A program made the translations under genes and the position numbers. DNA of 64,000 nucleotides from Brevipalpus yothersi (Eukaryota; Arthropoda; Arachnida; Trombidiformes; Tenuipalpidae). Below the pieces are notes generated by a model, which did no database searches, was not told where the DNA came from, and was given only the letters and a program-made list of their open reading frames with translations. Each line of letters starts with the position of its first letter. Within the stretch, counting starts at the first letter, position 1. The stretch is from contig QZCP01000175.1 of the NCBI GenBank assembly GCA_003956705.1, forward strand, positions 23,694-87,693, read 5' to 3'. Below, one piece after another: positions 1 through 11,899 of this stretch.

Positions 1-799
1 ATTCTCTCCAGTCTGCTAAATGTAAATTGAGCTTCTATGAATGAGGAAGCTGTTGAAGCTTTGTTCCGCAGGATCTAATAGCCTTTTTCTAGTAATTGTA
101 AGTCAACAGATCTTTTCCAATAGAGGAACAATAATCAGTGCTAAGATTGAGAGAATTTCAAATTTTTCCTGAAATTGCTACTTATCAACTACATTAAGAA
201 ATTTTGGAGGAGATTTGATCATCTTCCCCATGAGGAACTGGAACAAAATACAATGTGTCAAGAAATCTGGGAATCTTCGGTAATCATTTCCTGGGAGCTT
301 CTATCGTGATATTTCATCGACAAAAGGGTATGAACTCAGACAGATCTCCTTCTACTCACGATCTGTAGTCCCTCTTAAGGCTCAGGAGATTGTTCAGAAG
401 TTATGGTATAGGAAACAGAAAATAAGGTGAAAATCTGAACCTCTCTTTGGGAGATAATTTGATTACAAAAGATTACATGAAAGAGAAGACTGTTCCAACT
501 ATAAAATAATTATATTTTGCATCTCATTTCTTCTGGTCTGAATGAAATTTTTGACTATTTCATATAACCAAGGATCTTCACCCATGAGCTTGTATTAGAT
601 ATGAATTATATTCTATCAAATCGGAAAAAGTGTGATGAAGTATAGCAGCTCCATCATTGACGTTGGTCCAGGGTATCGAAAGCCCTGATTCTAATCAAAA
701 AGTGCACAACAATATTTTTGCACGACGTTAATGTTTCCTAATTATTTCATTGTTAGTAAGTAACTTTGTTGCGAGGCCAAAGTCCAACTTTGGTCCAGA
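1..799. other. Gene-free leading sequence
   Basis: I see no supported gene. The sequence is AT-rich and has no counterpart elsewhere in the window until about position 800, where homology to the 5' flanks of the other sema/plexin-like genes begins. It may be unit sequence whose copies were lost, or an insertion whose far end lies outside the window. Confidence 0.4.
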
Positions 800-1483
800 A
801 TAACTTATACGATCAATAATTTTATAGCTTTGGTTAAATTTGAACTCAAGATTTCTTTCAGTGATTTGAATTCGTTACTCATCAATCTAATCGATAGCTA
901 CACTATTATATATCTTGATCTGTGTTTATTCTCGATGATGGAGGGAACTATTTCACAGACTATCAGAATCAATCCAAGAACTTCAATCGGTTATATTGCA
1001 TATAAAATTACTCTACAAATTGGGTAACAAAACTGATATCCCATCTCATCGAATGATTTGATCTCAAAAGGTTGTCAAGATCATTTCCTCTCCTAAGGTT
1101 CAGGTCAAATGAGTTGATGATCAAAACTCATCGATTCTATGAAGGAAGTAAGGAGGAGTTCATCGAATAATAGTAATCATTCGAAACTCGAAACCAGAGT
1201 TTATTAAGAAAAAGAAAGGCATGCACTCAGGATTTCAATCCATCGCAAACATAGAAGATACTAACATTAATTGTCAATTTATCGGAGATCATGGATTGAA
1301 ATTTCGAACGAATGAATTTTATCGATTGAGAGGCAGCACTGGCAGGAAGAGGGTGAAGAGATATCTTTTTCCTGGATATTGTTGTTTTGTTTACAATTTT
1401 TGGGATATTTCAAAATAATTTTTATGAAGCTTCTTACCATTTCTTGAGGGTAAATGCGATGCGTGATTTCGAACACTTTTTCC
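800..1483 (+). repeat. Conserved 5' flank block of sema/plexin-like gene 1
   Basis: This roughly 650-bp block recurs upstream of the family genes: 6420-6665 plus 8450-8636, 20677-21424, 27600-28134, 31960-32358 plus 34655-34757, 41538-42284 and 52030-52826. It ends with a well-conserved stretch (glycine-codon-like GGCAGCACTGGCG, then TTGTTTTGTTCACAATTGT, then a GCGATGCGTGA stretch) directly before the start codon. It presumably holds the promoter and 5' UTR, but no core promoter element is clear enough to call. Confidence 0.7.
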
Positions 1484-3239
1484 ATGCTTGGTTCACTTCT
1501 GCTAGAGATCGTTATCTTGGTCAATTCTCGAATATCTCATTGTCATGATGAAAATGAGATCGTCAATTTTAATGATGTTCATGCTAAGATTGATCAAATC
1601 TTTGAGATATCCTCCTCAAAAACCAGAATATATTATGGTGGGGATGTGTCTTTGGTTTTCGATGCAAACTTGATCAATTCAATACAATACAAGACCATTT
1701 TTCTCAAACCTTTCAACGGCTGGGCACTGTGTTACCGGAGTTACCATTATTTCATTGTGAAACCTAATGGAGGGAAATTCACTGAAAAGAAAGATGGAAA
1801 TATTTACTTCGGACCAATGAGCAACAATGGTTTTTGGGCTTATAAGATGAACTCTGGGGGGGAAATCTGGTAACTTCACCTTGCAAGCTATTGAGACACA
1901 ACAAGGCAGAATATCAGATTACACGAATTTGACTGTTCTCGATATTCCAATAACGAAAAATGAATCCTGGCATGTGGAGAGAATCTTTGAATGGAACAGC
2001 GAACTTTTTTTATGCGCATATTCACAAGGATCAATCATATTGGTTATTCGTCTGAAAAGTTTGCCTAAAAATAGTAACATGAAAGGGACATACATTTCAA
2101 GTTTCTTCACTGGTGGGAAAGGGGCAGTCAGCTTCCTACCATCATATCCTGATCCTATCTTGTATTTTTATCGGGAAGGTGGAGAGGGACGTGAACTCTG
2201 TCCGATAAAATTGAAAGATGCTGTAAGAATATCAGATGAAGGCATTGAAAAATGTCGCAATGAGAAGGAATATCCATCCTTTTTTCTCAATCTTGAGCCG
2301 TTTATCTACAATCGATCTCGAGTATCATGGGCTGATGGAAGAAAATGTGACGAAATGATCCCTCTGTTTCATTTCAATGAATCTATTTCGTGTTTCGATA
2401 TCATTTGGCAACAATTAGGTTTAGTGACTTACTCTGTTGGTTTAAACTTCCATGCCAAGATTTTGGCTTATCCTAAAGATAATCAAGATTTTCGATGTGA
2501 TCTTGGCGAAGAAGATGGAAATAATTGTACATTCGCCGAAATACAACCTATTCAGGGAAAAATAAAATCAACTTATTGGAACTTTGATAATTTCACTCTG
2601 ATTCGATGGACTGAGAGTGGTCAGAGGAAGCAATTCAGACTCCTCGATTGCAAATATTTTCTTTCATGTTCTCTCTGTACACTGTATGGAGCTTTCGATT
2701 GCCGATGGACTTCTTCGAGGTGTATTAAGAAAAAGAACATTACCGAAAACCCTCAAATCCAATGCTATTCTAATGTTACTGCAATCGCGAGAAATGATGG
2801 AATTTTCAGCAAGATGTTCGAAGTGCGAATCAATCTGCCTCATAAACTCAATGAGAAAGCTAAAGAAAAAGCATCAGTCCTATTAGATGATGAGTTTTCT
2901 GATGTTCAATACATTGATAATACTTACTTGCTCATAACAGATAAGATAAATTATAACAAATCAATAATTGTTATCAAGCGAGGAGCATTCAAGATGATCA
3001 ACCCATTCACTATTTTTGTGCAGAAACAATCCAACTTCATAATCCTATTGATATATATTGTTATTCCCATATCAATCCTCATAGTACTAGCACTGATAGC
3101 TGGAATTATCATCTATTTAGTGAAAAATATTGGAAAAGCTAGGATAGACTCCGTCCTCTCGATGTCAAGCTCTAGTCCCTTACCCATGCGATCTGAGGCT
3201 AGAACACCATCAGTGAGTTCTGGTCGGAGGATCAACTAG
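1484..3239 (+). pseudogene. Sema/plexin-like receptor gene 1, frameshifted
   Basis: This is the first of seven recent copies of an intronless family. The start at 1484 matches the family start (MLG...LLLEIVI signal peptide); an in-frame Met at 1454 would add ten residues. The reading frame is open to about 1873. It then continues in another frame from about 1870 to 3239, because the G run at 1856-1862 has 7 G followed by 3 A, where paralogs have 5 G and 4 A (net +1). Beyond the break the protein is intact: sema-like region, PSI-like cysteines (LLDCKYF, SCSLC, WTSSRC) near 2638-2735, IPT-like segment, transmembrane helix and type A tail ending SSGRRIN. A single homopolymer slip could be a true null allele or an assembly error, so the gene may be functional in the organism. 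Confidence 0.85.
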
Positions 3240-4260
3240 TGTCATCAAAATTTTCAATCTGAAATGTTGTTAAGTTCTGAACAAGAAAAGCATGGAAAGA
3301 ATCCATCATTTCATAATGGGTTAACAGATATCATAGTAAAAAAATTTGATTAGAATTAAACTTTTAATAATGAATTTCTTGCCTCTCAATTCAATGTGTT
3401 CATTGATGATCAGAGCCGAAAATAACGAAAAGGTTATGTGAGTGAGAAATGGAGCTCAAAGTGTTGACGTTCGCTGAGATATGTTCAACTTTCAGATTTA
3501 CAAAAAACTTTCGAAACCTCAAGTCATGCCGATTGTCTGATCATTTGATGAGTATGCAAAGAAGAACTTATCTGAATGACTCAGATTAGATGAAATGATA
3601 TAAGCGCCTTTGTTTCTATATCACAGTAGGCTGATGACCTCAATTAGACAATTCATCAGCTCTATTAAAGGGAATGCTTTAAATCGGTAACATTTTATTG
3701 AGTTGGGAATCATTTGACAAATTAATTGAATAAAATTATTAAATTCAATTGCAGATCTGTTATTTCTCTGTTCTCAGGCCAGCAAAGTGTTCAATAATAG
3801 TTCTCGTTTAATTTAAGTTCAGCGTTACATATCATTGGTTTCGAAAAATTGTAATTAATGAATCAATTCTACTTAACTTTAGCTGTGGCGCTAGTGTCCT
3901 AAGGAAAATTCATCGGTAAAGTTTGACCGTTCATCCTTCATTGATAGATGGTCCCGTTAGCCATTTATCCAGAGTGTTGATCATTGGAACTTTCATTTTT
4001 TTACTAAATAGAGAAATATATAAATTGAAAATATACCTTCTATGAATAATTGCAGTCTAGGATCCCTTAGACTTGAATCTAAAACACTACCTCTAAGTTT
4101 CAGCAGATTAATCAGGCTTTTCTTCAAACAGTGAATTGAAAATATCACATTGTAGCCATGGATTACCGAAAATATTTTCCGTCGAGAAGTGAACCGAGAA
4201 AAATCATAATTCAATAAATTAAATCAGATCTTGACTGTGAATTATGTCATCGATTATTGG
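3240..4260. repeat. 3' flank block of type A genes
   Basis: The sequence after gene 1 recurs after gene 3 (23192-24290), gene 5 (36474-36996), gene 7 (54591-55060) and, truncated, gene 2 (10398-10560). The part at 3840-4220 is shared only with 23950-24280. No gene is supported. The 73-codon minus-strand frame at 3993-4214 has a counterpart at 24049-24273 but shows no coding constraint. Confidence 0.65.
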
Positions 4261-4439
4261 TTATTTTTCGAGTTTTCCTTCATTACTCTTAAACTCTGCG
4301 ATAAATGATTCTTCTGATTCATTAATGAACGAAAAAAAATTCGAATAATCTATGAACTTTTCGGGGGGGAGTAGAAGCTCGTATCTCCATCTCTTGAAGT
4401 TCAAAGAAATCAGTCAAACTCTCGAGAATGAAGTTTATT

Positions 4440-4995
4440 CATCAGAAATATTATTGCTGAAGGGGACGTCTTTACATCGGAACTTTGCAGACACCTCTTC
4501 CACAATTATCTCGTAATAATTAGCATTCGTTTAGATATATTTTACCATCAGAGCCACAAACAGGATCCTGGTTCGAGAGACAATGCCTCTAAGGCATACT
4601 CGGGGACACTTGTTACCACCCACAACCCACAATTCCATTTCTGCATGATATATTTATTGGAATATATTTTGCCATCACCACGACAAACAGGATCCAAAAT
4701 TTCCAAACAAATCAGAGGACAAAGCCTCTTACTTATTCCACAGGCTTTCCATTCAGAGACTGTCAGATTCATCCTTTCGATTAGCAATATAAAGGAAAAT
4801 GGTATCAGAATGATCCATTCCATTCCAATTTGAATTATGTTGAATCATTTTCAACATATTCATATCTTACATACCCACAATTTTTCATTTCCATCTCACA
4901 TCTTGACATTTATATTTTTTCATCAGACCCACAGACAGGTGAATCTTCAATGCACTCTTGAGGACATTCTTCCACCAAAGGGTGGAATAATCTTG
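4440..4995 (-). pseudogene. Kazal inhibitor gene copy A, decayed
   Basis: Minus-strand remnants of the Kazal gene are intact only at 55417-56830. An exon 2 homolog (about 4880-4995) has a 1-nt deletion before its first cysteine and a stop within the conserved GSDGKIY region. An exon 3 homolog (about 4625-4790; CPLIC, DPVC, GDGKIYSN) is joined directly to the last exon because introns 3 and 4 and exon 4 are deleted. The last exon has an in-frame stop after its NEC motif. No signal-peptide exon is present. Function is not possible as drawn. Confidence 0.8.
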
Positions 4996-4999
4996 TGAA

Positions 5000-5700
5000 G
5001 AGAGGAATTCTGTTAAGCTTAATTGAATTACATGTCTTCAGATTAGTGGCAAGAGCAGAATGTCACAAAGCTTTCCTGCGAAAAAATTCTCTGAAAACTT
5101 TATCAAATGATCGGATCTCAAGATCTAATCGAGATATAAAAATTTTTTGAATCATTCCCTCTCTCTTCCTCTCTCTCTTTCACTCTCTTTCGTTCTTCTT
5201 CCTCCTTCAATGAATTTTTTCGACCATTTCATCTATTCCATATTTTCGACCATTGGGCATCTTTACGGTATCACTCCATCAAATGAAAATCATTCCTCTG
5301 ATCTCACACTATTCAGAGCACTTCCCATGGATGAAAAACTGCATAAATGGATGAATGATCTATTCAAAGGATCAGAATATCGTCCGACTAGAATTCCTCT
5401 TGATGGTGATCTCAGTTAGTGATGTATGAGCTAATTGATCCTCATCCAGCTCATATGGTTGATTCTTGGAAATCAAATGCATTCGATTTACATCATAGGA
5501 AATGAAGCCCTAACTCCGTTGGGATTTTTATGATTCATATCACTTCTCAAAAATTCATCGAAACAGTGTTCCCTTAGAGAACATAACATGATTGATTACT
5601 GTTACTTCTGATCACAATCTTTTTCCGCTCTGGATGTATCATTCAACCATGGATAGAAATTTTCCGCGTTAAGTGGATTGATGAAGCGCATCTACATGTA
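5000..5700. other. Duplicated intergenic block with CT-rich tract
   Basis: This block is repeated at about 39795-40380 and includes a (CT)-rich tract at 5155-5190. The plus-strand frame at 5147-5419 consists of the CT tract plus low-complexity sequence, and its copy at 39912 is broken earlier. I see no gene. Confidence 0.5.
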
Positions 5701-5704
5701 AGTT

Positions 5705-5830
5705 ATTGTTATTTTGAATTGCCAGAAGATGTGAAACTGGCCATCAACAAAATTGAAACCGAGATCGAGCAAATTAAGTGGCCTCATAAGCTGTATGTAA
5801 ACTCAAGAAAGAGTGCATATGCTAATTAAA
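5705..5830 (+). pseudogene. Old sema/plexin-like fragment (IPT-like segment)
   Basis: A short open stretch ends in a stop at about 5829 and contains WPHKLYVNSRKSA. This resembles the family's NLPHKLNEKAKEKAS segment after the PSI module. A copy with LPHKLYVNSRKSA lies at about 40400-40525. I read both as relics of an older, diverged family member. Confidence 0.45.
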
Positions 5831-6216
5831 ATCCCTTTCCTCCTTGACTTATGACTCATGTGGAGTGGGTAATCATCGTAACCTTTTACAAAGTTTTGTC
5901 AAGAATTCCGTTGAGCTCTTAGATTCTCTGCAATCCAGAATCGAGGCATTCGGAAACAGAGATGAATGCAATGTGAGCACTCCAGTTATTCATTGTTGGT
6001 GGAGCTGAACAGAGCGAATGTCAACAATTTGAGCACTGAAGATTCTTCGATTGATTGCGATTTCAAATAAACGTAAATTATCAATTAAGGCAGAACAGAA
6101 AAGAACAGGAAGGGGAAGCGAGACATTTATATTTGTATACATACATGTTCTGCTTAATATTGTTCGCAATCGTTTGAATGTTTTAAAATTATTGTCCTGG
6201 AGCTTTTAATCATCTC

Positions 6217-6400
6217 TTGAACATACATGCGATACGTGATCTCAAATTCTCAGAACTGTTCCTTACGTTCACATTCAACTCACCTCTGGTGAGGGTCGTT
6301 ACATCCTTAGCAATTTTTGGAAATCCTATTTTCATAACCAGAATAACATGGCAAATTTTGATGACTTTTTTGGTGAAATTGATCGAATTTTACCAATGAT
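6217..6400 (+). pseudogene. Old sema/plexin-like 5' end fragment
   Basis: The sequence matches the family start region (ACATGCGATACGTGATCTCAAATT, then a signal-peptide-like stretch) and breaks off within about 180 bp. The same fragment occurs at 40910-41090, where it continues into further degenerate sema sequence. Confidence 0.5.
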
Positions 6401-6667
6401 GATGAAAAAAACCAACTTACAGACTATCAGAATCAGTCTTCGAACTTTGATTGAGATGTAGCACATAAAATTACCCTTTCAATTGTGTAACAGAACTGAT
6501 ATTCCATCTCATCTCATCTTATTGATTCTATGGATGAAGTAGTGTGGAGCTCATTGGTTGAAAGTGATCATTTGGAACTCGAGGCTGGCGTCCATCCAGG
6601 AGCAGAATGTCATGCAATTCAAGCGCTCAAGAATTTAATCCATCGCAAACCTAAAAGATACCATGCA

Positions 6668-8432
6668 TCCCAATGCAAGCCAATTAAGGTCGCATTTGAA
6701 ATAGCACAAAAGGTACACAGAATATATTCTCACAATAACAGGAGTAACATCAATAGTGATCACTGATCAAGAATATAACGTTTCTTACCAATAAGGTACA
6801 GAAATGGTCGTCCTCACTTGACCACTTATCCCTACCTAATGATCTGTATCTCAATAATATTACTTGTCATCGTTAGCTCTCTCTAACTTCCGATCTTTAC
6901 ATAAACTACAAGTTTTATACTTCTGCATAAGTTGTCGAAATCGGTTGATTCTATTTGCTTCAGTCATCAAGCCCACTCTCTCACGTTGCAAAGCTGTTCT
7001 TTGGCTTACAATTCCCCTTTGCTAAGAGAAGAAGTCTCTGCTTCCGCTTATACAGTTTATTTCCCTCTCAACCAAGATTTCTCTTAATACTTTTGGGCAA
7101 AGCTTGACATTTAGGACACATATACATGGACATAGAACAAAACATTTCAGTACATATCTTAGCATAACATTAAATTGAATATCATATAGTAAACACCACA
7201 TAGAATTTTTCTTTCAACATTCCGAATTTTTCAGCTCTGATTGGTTAGATTCATTCGTCCACAGAGTCTGCTGATTGCACTTTTTCATCCACTATCTTAC
7301 CTACAGATCAAATGCTGGGAGCGGTTGTCTTTGTCCGTTCAATGATTGCTCTTGTCACTCTGAAACTGATCAGATTCAATGTTCTTGAGCATCTCCTAAG
7401 AAAGTCATCGTGGTCTGAAGTCAAACCTGGATACTCTCCCTCACCATTGTTAAAACGCATGGCCTTTCCATTTAAGCTAATACCTCTTCTTTTGATTAAG
7501 CAGCACACAGCTTCCCATTCACCTCCAAGATTACATCTCTTGTTTCTTCAATGAAAACAAACTGATTCTTTTCCATACCTCCATCCACTTCTGACTCTGT
7601 TAAACAAAAATCATCTAGCTTGTAAGTAGTCTCCCACCAGGGTCGAATATTTTTGATTGTTTGCATTTTCTGAGGGAAAAGTGTATAATTTTCAATTGTA
7701 TGAACTGATTGATCGGACACTGTGACACTTTTTTCGATAGGTTCCTAATCATACAAAACTCTTGGTGATTTGATTGAGATTGATACTCTTTGGAGCCCAT
7801 GATCTTCATTCGTGAATCAGTATACTGTTGCTCCTCATCTTCAATTTTCACGATAAAATTGCATTCATTCATATTCGATATCAGCTCGTTCGTTTTGATC
7901 AACATTTTGTCATTAGAGAGAGCATCATCTAATTCCATATATAATGTTTCACAAGGGCTGGGATGCACACTAGTCCCCTGGTTATGAGCCAAACTTGGTC
8001 TTAAAATAATACATGGGCTAAAAATTTTACTTTCATCACTCAATGTTCTATCATCATTTTATATATTATGATTGTCATTGTACATTGTACATCATTTGTA
8101 TATCATTTGCTTAGGCTCACCATAACATCTTGCTTTCATTTCATCTACCTATTTAGGCCTGATTATTCGTGAATTGTCTAGTCTTCTCTGCCGAATAAGT
8201 CGGTCCACGAGTTTCTTGGCATTTTCAGCTGCTATTGGATTCTCAATTTTTGCGATATCGTCAAGTGACCATTCAATATTCTTAACATTTAACATCAATC
8301 CGTCCACAGTATTCAGGTCCTCAGGTACACCCAGGACTTGAGGTTGTTGAGCGAACCCTCATGAATTTGTTTGATGATCAATCTCTCGTCGATATCCTTG
8401 TCAAATTTTTTACACACATATTGTACGTTCGG
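6668..8432 (-). mobile_element. Unclassified 1.76-kb insertion with decayed minus-strand coding sequence
   Basis: The 5' flank block of gene 2 stops at about 6667 and resumes at about 8432, whereas the paralogous flank at 42050-42120 is uninterrupted. Minus-strand coding-like stretches are visible: 8160-8340 (ending near KLVDRLIRQRRLDNSRIIRPK and a stop), 7615-8043, 7496-7720 (WWETTYKLDDF) and 6890-7010 (an RINRFRQLMQKY...CSLC-like stretch). They sit in different frames with stops between. I do not recognise the family. It could be a retrotransposon fragment or a degraded captured or host gene; the ends are uncertain by tens of bases. Confidence 0.5.
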
Positions 8433-8636
8433 GATGAAGAGATATGAAGCTTTCGATTTCGGATGAGTAAGTTTTATTGATTAAGGCAGCACTGGCGGGA
8501 AAAGGAGATATTTTCCTACCAATATTGTTGTTTTGTTTACAATTGTCGAGATATTTCAGAATGGTTTTCATGGAGCTTTTCACTATTTCTTGAGGATACA
8601 TACGATTCGTGATTTTGAATACTTGGAACTTTTTCC

Positions 8637-10397
8637 ATGCTTGGTTTACTTCTACTAGAGATCGTTATCTTGGGCAGTTCTCGAATATCTTATTGTCATG
8701 ATGAAAATGAGATCGTCAATTTTAATGACGTTTATGCTCAGATTGAACAAATCTTGGAGATATCTCCCAAAAAAACGAGGATATATTATGGTGGGAATGT
8801 GTCTTTGGTTTTCGAAGCAAACTTGACCGAATCATTAAAATACGACACCATTTTTCTTAGACCTTTCAAAGGCTGGGTACTGTATTTTAAAGAAGAATAT
8901 TATCACATTGTGATGCCTGATGGAGGGGAAGTCACTAAAGAGAAAGATCCAAATATTGCCTTCGGACCAATGAGCAACGAGGGTTTTTGGGCTTATAAGT
9001 TCATTTCTGGGAGAGAATTAGGTAACTTTACACTGCAGGCTATTGAAACACAAGAGAGCAGAATAACAGATCTCAAGAATTTGACTATTCTTGATATACC
9101 AATGAAGAGAAATGAATACTGGTCTGTGGACGAAATCTTCGAATGGAACAGCGAATTTTTCTTATGCTCATCTTCAAAAAGATATTCAATCATATTGGTT
9201 ATACGTCTCAAAAGATTGCCTGAAAATATTGACATGAAAGGGACATACATTTCAAGTTTCTTCATCGATGGACTTACAGTCATAAGCTTCCTACCATCAT
9301 ATCCTGATCCTGTTTTGTATTTTTATCGACAAGGTGGATATGAGCAGGAACTCTGTTCAATGAATTTGAGAGATGCTCTGAGAATATCTGATAAAGGCAT
9401 TGAAAAATGTCGCAATGAGAAAAAGTATCCATCTCATTTCCTAAATTTTGAGTGGTTTATCTACAATTCATCTCGAGTACCATGGGATAGTGAGAGAGGA
9501 TGTGAGAAAGTGATTACTCTATTTCATTATGATGAATTTATCTCATGTTTCAACATCACTTGGCAAGAATCAGGATTAGTGACTTACACTGTTGGTTTAG
9601 ACTTCGACGCCAAAATTTTGGTGCATGTCAAGGGAGATCGAGATGTTCGATGTGATCTTAAGAAAAAAAGTGAAGAGGGCTGTACATCTGAGGGAATTGA
9701 GTCTTACATGGATAAGATAATTTCAACTTATTGGAACTTTGATAATTTCACTCTGGTTAGGTGGACTGAGAGTGGTCAGAGGAGACAATTCAAGCTTCTC
9801 GATTGCGAATATTTCTCATCATGTTCCCTCTGTACTCTGTATGGAGCTTTTAATTGTCGGTGGAATTCTTCGAGATGTATCGAGAGAAGTGACATCACAG
9901 AAAGCCCTCAAATCCAATGCTATTCTAAAGTTACTGCAATCGCAAGAAATGTTGGAATTTTCATCGAGAAGTTCGAATTGCGAATCAATCTGCCTCATAA
10001 ACTCAATCAAAAAGCTAGAGAAAAAGCATCAGTCCTATTAGGTGATGAAGAGTTCCTTGATGTTCAATATATTGATGAAACATACTTGCTAATAACAGAT
10101 AAGATGAATGATAAGAAATCAGTAATTATTATCAAGCGGGGAGGATTTAAGATGATCAATCCATTCACCCTAAATGTGGAAAAACAATCCATATTCATGA
10201 TTCTATTGATATTTATTATTACTTCCATATCCATCAGCATAGTGCTAGCACTGATAGCTGGAATTATCATCTATTTAGTGAAAAAGTTTAGAAAAACTGA
10301 GAATCGCTCCATTCTCTCGACATCAAGCTCTAGTCCCCTACCTATGCGATCTGAGACTCGAACACCATCGGTGAGTTCTGGTCGAAAGATCAAGTAA
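8637..10397 (+). CDS. Sema/plexin-like single-pass receptor, gene 2 (586 aa, type A tail)
   Basis: This is an intact intronless family member. Residues 1-20 are a signal peptide. About 25-385 form a sema-like region with several N-glycosylation sequons (NVS, NLT, NFT, NSS). About 386-420 are a PSI-like module (LLDCEYFSSCSLC ... FNCRWNSSRC). About 425-512 are IPT-like (NLPHKLNQKAREKAS, IIIKRGGFKMINPFT), and about 518-546 are a transmembrane helix. The roughly 40-residue cytosolic tail is rich in Ser and ends PSVSSGRKIK. It has none of the GAP domain of true plexins, so it looks like a truncated or decoy-type surface receptor. Residues about 245-365 are unlike the other copies, while both ends are nearly identical to gene 3, a sign of patchwork exchange. 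The sema assignment rests on the PSI/IPT/TM order and is by eye. Confidence 0.8.
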   Translation: MLGLLLLEIVILGSSRISYCHDENEIVNFNDVYAQIEQILEISPKKTRIYYGGNVSLVFEANLTESLKYDTIFLRPFKGWVLYFKEEYYHIVMPDGGEVTKEKDPNIAFGPMSNEGFWAYKFISGRELGNFTLQAIETQESRITDLKNLTILDIPMKRNEYWSVDEIFEWNSEFFLCSSSKRYSIILVIRLKRLPENIDMKGTYISSFFIDGLTVISFLPSYPDPVLYFYRQGGYEQELCSMNLRDALRISDKGIEKCRNEKKYPSHFLNFEWFIYNSSRVPWDSERGCEKVITLFHYDEFISCFNITWQESGLVTYTVGLDFDAKILVHVKGDRDVRCDLKKKSEEGCTSEGIESYMDKIISTYWNFDNFTLVRWTESGQRRQFKLLDCEYFSSCSLCTLYGAFNCRWNSSRCIERSDITESPQIQCYSKVTAIARNVGIFIEKFELRINLPHKLNQKAREKASVLLGDEEFLDVQYIDETYLLITDKMNDKKSVIIIKRGGFKMINPFTLNVEKQSIFMILLIFIITSISISIVLALIAGIIIYLVKKFRKTENRSILSTSSSSPLPMRSETRTPSVSSGRKIK

Positions 10398-10784
10398 TCT
10401 CATCGAAGTTTTCAATTCGAAATGCTGTGAAATTCAAGTTCTGAGCAACAACAGCATGGAAGATTCAATTATCTCATAATGTATTAACAGATATCATGGT
10501 AAAAAAATTTAATTGGAATTAACAGATCTGAACTTCAAATAACGAATATTTAACAGTTTGAATAAATTGAGTCATTTTTAAGAAATTTCAAGGAGAAATT
10601 GATTAAACGGGGTCTGAATTATGTCATCAATTATTGGTTATTTTTCAGATTTTTCTTTCATTACTCTTAAAATCTGCGATAAATAATTATTCTCATTCAT
10701 CAATGAACGGAAAAAAATTCGAATAATCAATGAAATTTTGGTGGGGCGTGGATGCACATATCTCTTGATACTCAAAAAAAATAG
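10398..10784. other. Gene-free spacer between gene 2 and Kazal copy B
   Basis: A shortened type A 3' flank (to about 10560) is followed by the block that precedes the last Kazal exon in every unit (compare 24290-24560, 39230-39530 and 55080-55400). No gene is seen. Confidence 0.6.
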
Positions 10785-11885
10785 TCAAACTCTCGAGAAT
10801 GAAGTTTCTTCATCAGAAATATCATTGCTGAGGAGGACATCTTGACATCGGAGCTTTGCAGACACATTCTCACAATTATCTCGCAATAATTGGCATTCGT
10901 TCAGATATATTTTACCATCAGAGCCACACACAGGATCTTGAACAGAGAGGCATACTCGTGGACACTTGTTACTCTTGAGACATTCGATCATGTTGATAGC
11001 TTGAATATCATTCCTGGTGAGATAAGTGGATAGAAATTATTAAAATCACTTCAAACTGAAACAGAATTGAGTGGCAAGAAAATCAAAGTTTTTTCATCTT
11101 ACCCACAATTTTTTAATTCCATCACACATTTATCCCGATATATGTGCTGATCTGAGCCGCACACCAGCTTATTTGGACCCCGGCAAACTTGTGGACCCGA
11201 TGGAATATACAGTTGTGATCAGAGAGATTGAAACACTTTTCAAGAAATTTTTGAGCCCAGATTTTGTAGGCCAATCAGATCACGATAGAACTTTTTGCCC
11301 GCTCATCATGAAATTTCACAAACTATTAGTAATTCGGACTCTCAATTTGGTTGCAGTAATGGCCAATGGCTGTCAGAGAAGAAACCGAATAATGCTGAAA
11401 AGTTAGTCACAGATCTTATCGATTCCATCATGAACAAACCTAGAATCTACACTGCAATTCGATTGGTCGACAGAATCTGGGCTCAAAAATTTCTCGAAAA
11501 GTGTTTCAATCTTTCTGATCACAACTGTACCTTGCATCTAGAGAAGAATGATCATCATATATTCAAAAGTGCAAAGATAATCATCTGAATTGAGTAAAGG
11601 ATTAGCTTACTTCTTGATTGAAGATTCTCACATCTCCCCATATTAACGGCACGAACTTCTTTCCTAGATATGTAAACAGATGGTATTAGTAATTGATTTC
11701 ATTTCATGTCTCTCGAGTACCAATTGAAATTTATTCAACATACCCACAATTCTCTTTTTGCATGATACATCTATTAGAATATATTTTACCATCATCACCA
11801 CAAACAGGATCCAAAATTTTCAAACAAATCAGAGGATGAAGCCTCTCACTTATTCAACAGGCTTTAGCAATAAAAAGGAAAAATG
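10785..11885 (-). pseudogene. Kazal inhibitor gene copy B, disrupted by a MITE
   Basis: The last exon is intact at about 10785-11020, with acceptor TTATCTCACCAG and CPRVC, DPVCGSDGKIY, NEC, DNC. A 1-nt difference from other copies puts the end in another frame, giving a tail with KLRC that is open to 10785. Exon 4 (about 11105-11209) has lost its first cysteine (SGPQVC) and is split from its acceptor by the MITE. Exon 3 (about 11750-11875) has a stop before the first cysteine and Cys to His at that cysteine. Exons 1 and 2 are missing. The copy is a pseudogene although its terminal exon looks fresh. Confidence 0.8.
11210..11527. mobile_element. Tc1/mariner-type MITE (318 bp, TA target duplication)
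   Basis: The terminal inverted repeats are about 68 bp, starting CAGTTGTGATCAGA, at 11210-11277 and 11460-11527, with only a few mismatches. TA flanks both sides (11208-11209 and 11528-11529). The paralogous empty site in Kazal copy E (near 55803-55812) reads GGAATATACCTTGC with a single TA. CAGT ends plus TA duplication fit the Tc1/mariner superfamily. The interior has no transposase that I can recognise. Confidence 0.9.
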
Positions 11886-11899
11886 GTATAAGAGTGATA

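Noticed and set aside
3993..4214. 73-codon minus-strand frame with a counterpart at 24049-24273
   Set aside because: The frame is kept with a 3-nt indel, but most differences between the two copies change amino acids, as expected for neutral sequence; other units lack the block.
5147..5419. 90-codon plus-strand frame beginning in a CT tract
   Set aside because: The opening residues are microsatellite translation, and the paralogous copy at 39912 stops earlier.
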